This document shows positions 35,008-42,634 of a stretch of DNA of 64,000 nt, one piece after another. The notes under the pieces are model-generated. The model was not told where the DNA came from and did not search any database. It saw only the letters and a program-made list of their open reading frames with translations. The position numbers and the translations under genes are program-made. Each line of letters begins with the position of its first letter. Position 1 is the stretch's first letter. The DNA is from Streptomyces cyaneofuscatus (GTDB lineage Bacteria > Actinomycetota > Actinomycetes > Streptomycetales > Streptomycetaceae): NCBI RefSeq assembly GCF_000718135.1, contig NZ_JOEM01000021.1, positions 1 through 64,000 on the forward strand. The letters are read 5' to 3'.

Positions 35008-36345
35008 TCAGACGTTGCGGAAGCGGTTGATGGCGTCGATGTGCTGCTCGCGCATTTCCTGGTCGCGCACGCCCAGACCCTCGCGGGGTGCCAGGGCCAG
35101 GACGCCGACCTTGCCCTGGTGGGCGTTGCGGTGGACGTCGTGGGCGGCCTGGCCCGTCTCTTCCAGGGTGTACGTCTTGGAGAGCGTCGGGTGGATCTTG
35201 CCCTTGGCGATGAGGCGGTTGGCCTCCCAGGCCTCGCGGTAGTTGGCGAAGTGGGAGCCGATGATCCGCTTGAGGGACATCCACAGGTAGCGGTTGTCGT
35301 ACTCGTGCATGTAGCCCGAGGTGGAGGCGCAGGTGGTGATGGTGCCGCCCTTGCGGGTGACGTAGACCGAGGCGCCGAAAGTCTCGCGGCCGGGGTGCTC
35401 GAAGACGATGTCGATGTCCTCGCCGCCGGTGTACTCGCGGATGCGCTTGCCGAAGCGCTTCCACTCCTTGGGGTCCTGGGTGCGCTCGTCCTTCCAGAAC
35501 TTGTAGCCCTCGGCGTTGCGGTCGATGACCGCCTCGGCGCCCATCGACCGGCAGATGTCGGCCTTCTCGGGGCTGGAGACCACACAGATCGGGTTGGCGC
35601 CGCCGGCCAGCGCGAACTGGGTGGCGTAGGAGCCGAGGCCGCCGCTGGCGCCCCAGATCAGCACGTTGTCGCCCTGCTTCATGCCCGCGCCGTTGCGCGA
35701 GACGAGCTGGCGGTACGCGGTGGAGTTGACCAGGCCCGGAGCCGCCGCCTCCTCCCAGCTGAGGTGCTGGGGCTTGGGCATCAGCTGGTTGGACTTGACG
35801 AGCGCGATCTCCGCCAGGCCGCCGAAGTTGGTCTCGAAGCCCCAGATGCGCTGCTCGGGGTCGAGCATCGTGTCGTTGTGCCCGTCGGAGGACTCCAGCT
35901 CGACGGAGAGGCAGTGCGCGACGACCTCGTCACCCGGGTTCCAGGCGTTCACGCCGGGACCGGTGCGCAGGACGACGCCCGCCAGGTCCGAGCCGATGAC
36001 GTGGTACGGCAGGTCGTGGCGCTTGGTGAGCTCGCTGAGCTTCCCGTACCGCTCCAGGAAGCTGAACGTCGACACCGGCTCGAAGATCGAGGTCCACACG
36101 GAGTTGTAGTTCACCGAACTGGCCATCACGGCGACGAGGGCCTCGCCGGGGCCGAGTTCGGGGACCGGGACCTCGTCCAGGTGGAGCGACTTGCGGGGGT
36201 CCTTGTCGCGGGATTCGAGCCCCGCGAACATCTCCGCCTCGTCCTTGTGCACGGTGATCGCGCGGTAGGACTCGGGGAGGGACAGGGCCGCGAAGTCCGC
36301 GGCCGTGCTGTCCTGCGACTGAATCGCGTCCAGGATTTCCTTCAC
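35008..36345 (-). CDS. ccr: Crotonyl-CoA carboxylase/reductase
   Basis: This 445-aa zinc-independent medium-chain dehydrogenase has the NADPH-binding VLIWGASGGLGSYATQFALAGG region and the Ccr-specific N-terminus VKEILDAIQSQ. It reductively carboxylates crotonyl-CoA with NADPH and CO2 to (2S)-ethylmalonyl-CoA, feeding the ethylmalonyl-CoA pathway and supplying polyketide extender units. GTG 36345 follows GGAGG and gives the known Streptomyces length. An operator pair lies about 240 bp upstream, leaving a long leader. Confidence 0.95.
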   Translation of the reverse strand: MKEILDAIQSQDSTAADFAALSLPESYRAITVHKDEAEMFAGLESRDKDPRKSLHLDEVPVPELGPGEALVAVMASSVNYNSVWTSIFEPVSTFSFLERYGKLSELTKRHDLPYHVIGSDLAGVVLRTGPGVNAWNPGDEVVAHCLSVELESSDGHNDTMLDPEQRIWGFETNFGGLAEIALVKSNQLMPKPQHLSWEEAAAPGLVNSTAYRQLVSRNGAGMKQGDNVLIWGASGGLGSYATQFALAGGANPICVVSSPEKADICRSMGAEAVIDRNAEGYKFWKDERTQDPKEWKRFGKRIREYTGGEDIDIVFEHPGRETFGASVYVTRKGGTITTCASTSGYMHEYDNRYLWMSLKRIIGSHFANYREAWEANRLIAKGKIHPTLSKTYTLEETGQAAHDVHRNAHQGKVGVLALAPREGLGVRDQEMREQHIDAINRFRNV

Positions 36346-36701
36346 GGTGTTGCCTCCGGTGATGCGGCGTCGAGGGAACGCTTGAGGGGCCCTGCTGGCA
36401 GGGGTGCGGTGCGGTGTGGAGGTGTTTGCCGTCGGTTCGGCGGGTGGAGCTTCGGCTTTGCTCGGGTGGAGCAGAAGGGTGCCTGTGACGCAGGCGTCCG
36501 GGCGCGCAGCACGGTGGTTGCGGGGACAGCCGGCGTACGTGAGATCCCAGCACGCCGGCCGCCCGGACACCTTCAACGTATGGCACTCCGTGACACCTGA
36601 CAAGGCACCCAGTGCCAACAATTTCTCTCACTTGTCATCTCGTAGGCACGCATGAGCAACACGATGGGCGTTACGAGACGTTCTGTCCTGCTGGCGTGCG
36701 G
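36346..36701. other. ccr leader and promoter region
   Basis: This 356-bp region lies between ccr and the convergently placed end of the acetyltransferase gene. It contains no credible gene. It holds the TetR-type operator pair at 36582-36616 and a leader of up to about 230 nt before the ccr start. A TATGGCACT word at 36579-36587 overlaps the left palindrome, so the promoter may overlap the operator. Confidence 0.55.
36582..36616. promoter_or_regulatory. Tandem 13-bp palindromes, probable TetR operator (site 3, ccr)
   Basis: GGCACTCCGTGAC (36582-36594, imperfect) and GGCACCCAGTGCC (36604-36616) have start points 22 bp apart, matching the layout at 172-206 and 1080-1115. The site sits in the ccr promoter region. 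The repressor could be the TetR at 239, its paralogue at 38400, or both. Confidence 0.68.
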
Positions 36702-37508
36702 TCAGCGAGCGGGTCGGTACACATACGGCGTCGTCGTCCCCAGCTCCGTGAAGCCGAGCCGGCGCAGGATCGGGGCGGACATGTCGGTCGCGTCGACCTG
36801 GAGGTGGCGGTAGCCGCGCTCGGCGGCGATCCGGGCCCGGTGGGCGACCAGGGCCCGGTAGATGCCCTTCCCGCGCCAGGCGGCCACCGTCCCGCCGCCC
36901 CAGAGCCCGGCGAAGCCCGTGCCCGGGTACAGCTCCATCCGCCCCGAGCAGACCGGCTCCCCCTCGGCGTCCACGGCCATCACCGCCACGAACTCCTCGG
37001 GGGCCTCCTCCAGCCGCTTCACCACCTGGTGGAGGAGACGGGCCCCGTCGGTCCCGAACGCCCGCTCATGGGCCCGGGCCATCAGCTCCGCCCCCGCCTC
37101 GTCGGTCACCGGCCGAAGGGCCACCCCCTCGGGCAACTCCACCGGCCCGGCCAGCAGTCCGGCCGGCGCCACCAGCAGCGTTTCCGGCTCCTCCGGCTCG
37201 AACCCGGCGGCCCGCAGCCGGTCGCCCAGGTCGGCGGGGCGGTCGTGCGCGTACAGCTTCCACTCGAAATCCGGCAGGCCGAGCGCCGTACAGTGCTCGA
37301 TCTGCGCGGCGATGGCGGCATCGGCCCCGGCCGCGTCCAGCCCTGGGTCCGACCACACCACCCCGTTCCAGTCGTCAGGCCCGCCCACCTGGCGTACGAC
37401 GGGGCCGGCGCGCTCGACGCGTACGCCGGGTCCGTCCGGGCGGGCGTGCTGCCGCATCTCACGGTCGAACAGGGCACGGGTCTCGATGACGTTCTCAGGT
37501 GATCGCAT
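36702..37508 (-). CDS. GNAT-family acetyltransferase
   Basis: This 268-aa protein has a C-terminal GNAT domain (about residues 130-265) with the acetyl-CoA-binding segment GGGTVAAWRGKGIYRALVAHRARIA. The N-terminal half is a degenerate second GNAT-like domain. The substrate is unknown. It is transcribed divergently from the Mrr-like gene. Confidence 0.75.
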   Translation of the reverse strand: MRSPENVIETRALFDREMRQHARPDGPGVRVERAGPVVRQVGGPDDWNGVVWSDPGLDAAGADAAIAAQIEHCTALGLPDFEWKLYAHDRPADLGDRLRAAGFEPEEPETLLVAPAGLLAGPVELPEGVALRPVTDEAGAELMARAHERAFGTDGARLLHQVVKRLEEAPEEFVAVMAVDAEGEPVCSGRMELYPGTGFAGLWGGGTVAAWRGKGIYRALVAHRARIAAERGYRHLQVDATDMSAPILRRLGFTELGTTTPYVYRPAR

Positions 37509-37642
37509 CCGCGCACCTCAGCACAGCGGTGATCGGCGGACCAGCGGTTTTCGGCCCTCACGCGCGTCGAAAGAGCGGCGCGGGGCAGATGTGCGGAACC
37601 AAGTGATCTTGAAGTGGTCCGGAAGGCAGGGGTGGGACAGCG

Positions 37643-38413
37643 ATGGCGATACCGATCCGCAGAGGGAGCATCCACCGGCGCCGGGGCCCCTTCGACCTCC
37701 GCCGCACCACCTTCGGCTTCGCTCTCATCGCGCTGATCCTCGCGGGCGGCGGGATGGCCCTGCGGGCCGCCTGGCGGAGCGCCGGACGCCATCCGGTCGC
37801 CGCCGTGCTCGTGATCGCCCTGCTCCTCGTCGCGGCCCTTCTGGTGTTGCGCCGCCGCCGACGGGCCCGGCGGATCGCGGAGACCGTCACGGAGGCCGCC
37901 TACGGGATCGTCGACGCGGGCCTCGCGGAGCTGGACGCCGCCGAGGCCGCGCGCGCGGAGCAGCGCCCCGAGCCCCCGGAGGTGGTCGCCCATCCGGTCG
38001 ACTACGCCCAGCTGGACCCGTACGCCTTCGAGGAGGCCGTGGCCGAACTCTGCCGGCGCGACGGCTGCGCGGACGCCGAGGTGGTGGGCGGCGCCGGAGA
38101 CCTGGGCGCCGACGTCGTGGCCACCACCCCGGACGGCCGCCGCCTGGTCGTCCAGTGCAAGCGGTACGGGCCGGAGAACCGGGCCGGATCGCAGGACCTC
38201 CAGCGCTTCGGCGGCACCTGCTACGCCGTCCACGAGGCGGACATCGCGCTCGTGGTCTCCACCGGCGGCTTCACCGAACCCGCCTTGGACTACGCCGAGC
38301 AGTGCGCCATCCTCTGCTACGGCCCGGAGGAGCTGGCCGCCTGGAGCGAGGGCGGCGCGCCGCCGCCGTGGGTCGCGGCCGAGGAGTCGGCCGCCGGGGT
38401 CAGCGCTCCTTGA
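37643..38413 (+). CDS. Membrane-anchored Mrr-type restriction endonuclease-like protein
   Basis: This 256-aa protein has two membrane segments near the N-terminus (about residues 22-42 and 52-69), an arginine-rich stop-transfer stretch and a soluble domain. From about residue 124 this is an Mrr_cat nuclease: YAFEEAVAELCRRDG, then AGDLGADVV and VVQCKRY, the PD-(D/E)xK core with Asp157 and Lys173. Mrr enzymes cut modified DNA, and the membrane-anchored form may act on incoming DNA. Its 3' end overlaps the convergent TetR gene by 14 bp. Confidence 0.78.
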   Translation: MAIPIRRGSIHRRRGPFDLRRTTFGFALIALILAGGGMALRAAWRSAGRHPVAAVLVIALLLVAALLVLRRRRRARRIAETVTEAAYGIVDAGLAELDAAEAARAEQRPEPPEVVAHPVDYAQLDPYAFEEAVAELCRRDGCADAEVVGGAGDLGADVVATTPDGRRLVVQCKRYGPENRAGSQDLQRFGGTCYAVHEADIALVVSTGGFTEPALDYAEQCAILCYGPEELAAWSEGGAPPPWVAAEESAAGVSAP

Positions 38414-39215
38414 GCGCCTGCTGGATCGTCCGCATGACCTCGTCCAGCGGGGCGTCCGTACGCGCCACCGCGACGAGCACCTCGCCCTCCGTGGCCACCG
38501 TCGCCGCCGGGGTCTTGGCGGGCTCGGACTGCGCGGTCCGGCCCGCCCCGATGCCGGTGCCGAAGGTGTCGCGCACGATGGCGAAGGCCCGGTCGAGCTG
38601 GGCCTCCACATCGCCCTGGCCGTCCGCCCGGAGCCAGCGGCGCAGCACATGGTTGTGCGCGGTGACCACGGCGGACGCGGCCACCTCCGCCAGCAGCGGG
38701 TCGTCGTTGCCCACGTGGTGGTCGCGTTCGTCGAAGTGGCCCAGCAGATAACGGGTGAACAGCCGCTCGTAGCGGGCCACCGACGCGATCTCGGCCTCGC
38801 GGAGGGTCGGCACCTCGCGGGTGAGCTTGTAACGGGCCACGGAGACGGCGGGCTTGGCCGCGTACATCTTCATGACTTCCTTGATGCCGCGGCAGACCGT
38901 GTCGAGGGGGTGCTCGTGCGCGGGCGCGGCGTTCAGGACGGCCTCGGCCCTGACGAGGGTGTCGTCATGGTCGGGGAAGATGGCCTCTTCCTTGGAGCGG
39001 AAGTGCCGGAAGAAGGTCCGCCGGGCGACACCCGCGGCGCCCGCGATCTCGTCGACGGTCGTCGCCTCGTACCCCTTCGTGGCGAAGAGCTCCATCGCGG
39101 CTGCGGCCAGTTCGCGGCGCATCTTGAGCCGTTGGGCCGCGGCGCGCGTTCCCGCGGGGGTCTCCGGGGCGTCGGACGCGGCGGTGGCACGGGGTGACTT
39201 GGCGGGCTGGGACAT
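38400..39215 (-). CDS. TetR-family regulator near the ccr operon, paralogue of the TetR at 239
   Basis: This 271-aa TetR protein has its helix-turn-helix at about residues 31-77 (TTVDEIAGAAGVARRTFFRHF). It shares with the TetR at 239 the PDHD/PDHE motif after the recognition helix, RYKLTREVPTLRE and a C-terminal tail (EVLVAVARTDAPLDEVMRTIQQAL). ATG 39215 gives the family start. It is a candidate repressor of the ccr operon and the 3-hydroxyacyl-CoA dehydrogenase gene just upstream. No tandem palindrome is seen at its own promoter. Confidence 0.83.
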   Translation of the reverse strand: MSQPAKSPRATAASDAPETPAGTRAAAQRLKMRRELAAAAMELFATKGYEATTVDEIAGAAGVARRTFFRHFRSKEEAIFPDHDDTLVRAEAVLNAAPAHEHPLDTVCRGIKEVMKMYAAKPAVSVARYKLTREVPTLREAEIASVARYERLFTRYLLGHFDERDHHVGNDDPLLAEVAASAVVTAHNHVLRRWLRADGQGDVEAQLDRAFAIVRDTFGTGIGAGRTAQSEPAKTPAATVATEGEVLVAVARTDAPLDEVMRTIQQALKER

Positions 39216-39306
39216 GGCATGAACGTAACGCATCCGTGCAGGAGAGCGCGCCTTCGGGGGCGGGGAGCCGGAGGGTCCCAGCAGCCCGCCCCACCCGGCC
39301 CCCGGA

Positions 39307-41088
39307 TCAGCGACGGGCATATTCGCGGAAGCCCCGGCCCGTCTTGCGGCCGAGGCAGCCCGCGGCCACCAGGTGCTCCAGCAGCGGCGCCGGAGCGAGC
39401 CCCGGGTCGCGGAACTCCTTGTGCAGCACCTTCTCGATGGCGAGCGAGACGTCCAGCCCGACCACGTCCAGCAGTTCGAACGGGCCCATCGGGTAGCCGC
39501 CGCCCAGCTTCATCGCCGCGTCGATGTCGTCGAGGGAGGCGTAGTGCTCCTCGACCATCTTGATCGCGTTGTTGAGGTAAGGGAAGAGCAGCGCGTTCAC
39601 GATGAACCCGGCCCGGTCCCCGCAGTCCACCGGGTGCTTGCGGATCTTCGTGCAGACCGCGCGGACCGTGGCGTGCACATCGTCGGCGGTCAGGACCGTA
39701 CGGACGACCTCGACCAGCTTCATCGCGGGCGCCGGGTTGAAGAAGTGCATCCCGATGACGTCCTCGGGCCGACCGGTGGCCCGCGCGATGGCGATGACCG
39801 GCAGCGAGGAGGTGGTGGTGGCGAGGACCGCGCCGGGGCGGCACACCTTGTCCAGGGTGGCGAAGAGCTGCTGCTTGATCTCCAGGTCCTCGGCGACCGC
39901 CTCCACGGCGAGGTCGACCTCCGCGAAGGCGTCCAGCGACCCGGCGGCCGTGATCCGCGCCAGCGTCTCGTCCCGCGCCTCGGCGGTGAGCCGCCCCTTG
40001 CTGACCGACCGCTCCAGCGACTTGGCGATCCGGGCCTTGGCGAGGTCGGCCTTCTCCTGGCCGCGTGCCGCCAGGACCACGGTGTACCCGGCCTTGGCGA
40101 AGACCTCGGCGATGCCGGAGGCCATGGTTCCGGAGCCCGCGACCCCGACGGAGGCGATGGAGCGCCCGTCACCGGCCGCCGCCTCCGGGGACGGGGTCAG
40201 GGCGTCGGGCACGACCTCCTGGCCGCCCGGTCCGTCGTACGTGTAGAAGCCGCGTCCGGCCTTGCGCCCGGTCAGGCCCGCGCTGCTGAGCTGCCCGAGG
40301 ACGGGGGCCGGGGCGTGCAGCCGGTCGCGGGACTCGGCGTACATGGCCTCCAGGACCGTGCGGGCGGTGTCGATGCCGATCAGGTCCAGCAGGGCGAGAG
40401 GACCCATGGGCAGCCCGCAGCCCAGCTTCATCGCGGCGTCGATGTCCTCGCGGGACGCGTAGTTCGCCTCGTACATCGCGGCGGCCTGGTTGAGATAGCC
40501 GAAGAGCAGCCCGTCCGCGACGAACCCGGGCCGGTCGCCGACCGCGACGGGCTCCTTGCCCAGCTCCCGGGCCAGCTTGGTGACGGCCTCGACGGCCGGC
40601 GGCGCGGTCAGCACCGAGGAGACGACCTCGACCAGCTTCATCGCGGGCGCCGGGTTGAAGAAGTGCAGGCCGAGCACGCGCTCGGGGTGGAGCGACTCGG
40701 CGGCGAGACGGGTCACCGACAGGGCGTTCGTGCCGGTGGCGAGGATCGCGGTGGGGGAGACGACGCCGTCCAGCTCCCGGAACACCTGCTGCTTGATCTC
40801 GTATGTCTCCGGCACGACCTCGATGACCAGCTCCGCCTCGGTGGCGGCCTGGAGGGTGTCGTACGTACGGAACCGGGCGAGCGCGTCGGTCCGCTCCTGC
40901 TCGGTGATCCGCCCGCGCCCGACGGCCCGTGCGGTGGAGGCTTCGAGGGAGGTGACGGCCTGCCGGGCGGCCGCCTCGCTGATGTCGATACCGATGACCT
41001 CGCGGCCCGCGAGAGCCAGGACCTCGGCGATGCCGGTGCCCATGGTGCCGAGGCCGACGACGGCAATGGTGGAGAGCGGGGTGTCCAT
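39307..41088 (-). CDS. Double-length 3-hydroxyacyl-CoA (3-hydroxybutyryl-CoA) dehydrogenase
   Basis: This 593-aa protein has two tandem copies of the 3-hydroxyacyl-CoA dehydrogenase fold. Each has an NAD motif (VVGLGTMGTGIAEVLALAG near 8; VAGSGTMASGIAEVFAKAG near 320), a HFFNPAPAMKLVEVV segment with the catalytic histidine, and a C-terminal MGPFELLDVVGLD-type domain. Both copies appear intact. It should oxidise or reduce 3-hydroxybutyryl-CoA, which lies one dehydration step from crotonyl-CoA, the Ccr substrate. Most bacterial Hbd enzymes are a single copy of about 280 aa. ATG 41088 follows GGAG. Confidence 0.87.
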   Translation of the reverse strand: MDTPLSTIAVVGLGTMGTGIAEVLALAGREVIGIDISEAAARQAVTSLEASTARAVGRGRITEQERTDALARFRTYDTLQAATEAELVIEVVPETYEIKQQVFRELDGVVSPTAILATGTNALSVTRLAAESLHPERVLGLHFFNPAPAMKLVEVVSSVLTAPPAVEAVTKLARELGKEPVAVGDRPGFVADGLLFGYLNQAAAMYEANYASREDIDAAMKLGCGLPMGPLALLDLIGIDTARTVLEAMYAESRDRLHAPAPVLGQLSSAGLTGRKAGRGFYTYDGPGGQEVVPDALTPSPEAAAGDGRSIASVGVAGSGTMASGIAEVFAKAGYTVVLAARGQEKADLAKARIAKSLERSVSKGRLTAEARDETLARITAAGSLDAFAEVDLAVEAVAEDLEIKQQLFATLDKVCRPGAVLATTTSSLPVIAIARATGRPEDVIGMHFFNPAPAMKLVEVVRTVLTADDVHATVRAVCTKIRKHPVDCGDRAGFIVNALLFPYLNNAIKMVEEHYASLDDIDAAMKLGGGYPMGPFELLDVVGLDVSLAIEKVLHKEFRDPGLAPAPLLEHLVAAGCLGRKTGRGFREYARR

Positions 41089-41447
41089 CACGGGACTCCA
41101 GGGTGAGTGACGACTGTGGGAGCAGGCGCGCGCGGCGATGAGGGAGCGGCGCGAGGGCATGCGCGGATGCGTGTCGTGAAGCGCGGTGGCGGGGCGCGGG
41201 AAGCGCGCCCGGCCAGGAAGGGTGACGGACTCTGTCCCGGAGTCGCGTCGCACTGGAACTGCCGAACCGACAAGCACTCCGGGTGGCTGCGTCACCAGGC
41301 CACCGGAGTCGCGGGGAGTGTGTTCCCGCTCAGATGAGATTAACCGGCCAGTAACGAGCGCGCCACCCCTGAGTCTTTGTGCGCTGGACCACATCGCCTT
41401 TCCCGGCCCGCCCCCCACGCAGCGTGTTCATCGATACGCTGAGCGTC
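41089..41447. other. 359-bp divergent promoter region
   Basis: This region separates the 3-hydroxyacyl-CoA dehydrogenase gene (minus) from the HEAT-like gene (plus). No gene is visible. A lower-GC patch lies at 41330-41360. A likely plus-strand -10 (CGATACGCT near 41432) lies just before the ATG at 41448, consistent with a nearly leaderless transcript. Confidence 0.5.
41340..41355. promoter_or_regulatory. Imperfect palindrome upstream of 3-hydroxyacyl-CoA dehydrogenase
   Basis: TTAACCGGCCAGTAAC has partial twofold symmetry (five of seven arm positions) in the only AT-richer part of the intergenic region. It resembles an operator, but symmetry is imperfect and no second copy was found. The assignment is weak. 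Confidence 0.3.
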
Positions 41448-42020
41448 ATGGATGAGGAACTCCGTTCGCTCCTGGACCGGTTACGGGACGAGGCGGCCGG
41501 GTCCGCCGCGTACGACCTGCTGGCGGCGACCGACGACAACGAGATGCTCGCCCGCGTCCTGGTGGAGCCCGGGCGCCCCCTGTGGGCCCGGGAGATCGCC
41601 GCGTTCCGGCTCGGCTGCGCGGGCGACCGGCGGGCATTCGAGGCGCTGGTGCTCCTGCTCAACCACCGCGACCCCGAGCGCTGCGTCTCCGCCGCCCACG
41701 CCCTGGCCGAGCTGAACGACCCCCGCACGCCCCGGGCCGCCGCCGCGCTCGCCACCAACACCCTGCGCACCGCGTACGCCCTGCACCCGGTCCGCCTGCT
41801 CACCACCCTGCGGGCCCCGGAGGCCGTCCCCGCCCTGGTCGGCACCCTCCGCCGGCTGCTGGCCCCGGGGGAGCCGCACTGGCGGGTGGCGCTGGCCTGC
41901 GTCGAGGGGCTCGGCCGGCTCGGCGACGGCCGCGCTCGCCCGGTCCTCACGGCGGCGCTCCCGCATCCACGGCTGGGGGCGGCGGCGGAGGAGGCGCTCA
42001 GCCGGCTGCCGGGGGCCTGA
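41448..42020 (+). CDS. HEAT-repeat-like protein
   Basis: This 190-aa protein is built of about five helical pairs of HEAT/PBS-lyase-repeat type, with recurring A-x-x-L-x-x-L patterns (for example DPERCVSAAHALAELNDPRTPRAAAAL). It is probably a protein-interaction scaffold; no catalytic motif is present. Its end overlaps the convergent acetyltransferase gene by 23 bp. ATG 41448 lies right after a probable -10 element. Confidence 0.68.
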   Translation: MDEELRSLLDRLRDEAAGSAAYDLLAATDDNEMLARVLVEPGRPLWAREIAAFRLGCAGDRRAFEALVLLLNHRDPERCVSAAHALAELNDPRTPRAAAALATNTLRTAYALHPVRLLTTLRAPEAVPALVGTLRRLLAPGEPHWRVALACVEGLGRLGDGRARPVLTAALPHPRLGAAAEEALSRLPGA

Positions 42021-42570
42021 GCGGGCGTACGTAGCGCACCTCGGTCACCAGGACCCCGCCCGCCCGGAACCGGTCCTCGGCCCCGTCCGGCCCGAACCCG
42101 GCCCGCTCGTAGAACCGGCGCGCCGCCGCGTTCTCCCGCAGCACCCACAGCGCCATCTGCGGGTGGCCCGCGGCGACGGCCCGGGCCGTCAGTTCGGCCA
42201 GCAGCGCGCGGCCGGTCCCGGTCCCGATGTGCTCGGGCAGCACGTAGATCGCGTACAGCTCGCGTCCGGGGAGCGGGCGGCCCTCGGCGCGGTGCGGGCC
42301 GGTGCAGGCCCAGCCGGTCACCGTGCCGTCCGGCCGCTGGGCCACCACGTTGACGGTCTCGCCGCGCTCCTCGAAGTACCTGCGCCGCAGCCCGGTCTCC
42401 TCGGCGATGTCCATCCCGTCCAGATACGGCTGCGGCAGCAGGCCGCGGTAGGCGTGCTGCCAGCCGCGCACCCGGATCGTGGCGACCGCCGCGCAGTCCT
42501 CGATCCGCATGTCACGGATCGTGGTGCCGGGCGGGGGCGGGGGGAGCGGGGGAGTGGTGGAGTGCCTCAT
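41998..42570 (-). CDS. GNAT-family N-acetyltransferase
   Basis: This 190-aa protein has a GNAT fold with the acetyl-CoA loop YVLPEHIGTGTGRALLAELTARA and a C-terminal VLRENAAARRFYERAGF motif, typical of RimI-like and small-molecule acetyltransferases. The N-terminus has a proline run before TIRDMRIEDCAAVATIR. The substrate is unknown. Confidence 0.82.
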   Translation of the reverse strand: MRHSTTPPLPPPPPGTTIRDMRIEDCAAVATIRVRGWQHAYRGLLPQPYLDGMDIAEETGLRRRYFEERGETVNVVAQRPDGTVTGWACTGPHRAEGRPLPGRELYAIYVLPEHIGTGTGRALLAELTARAVAAGHPQMALWVLRENAAARRFYERAGFGPDGAEDRFRAGGVLVTEVRYVRPLRPPAAG

Positions 42571-42634
42571 GCCGGGCCATCCTCGCCCACCCCCTCGCCC
42601 GCCGCCCGTGGATTTCTTCTGTGGCGGCCCGCTC

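Noticed and set aside
34489..36600. A 703-aa plus-strand frame opposite ccr and the mutase
   Set aside because: It is an antisense shadow; ccr and ecm are highly conserved enzymes on the minus strand.
36651..36701. Short plus-strand ORF starting MSNTMGVTRR near the ccr operator
   Set aside because: It runs into the acetyltransferase gene on the other strand and has no ribosome binding site or homology.
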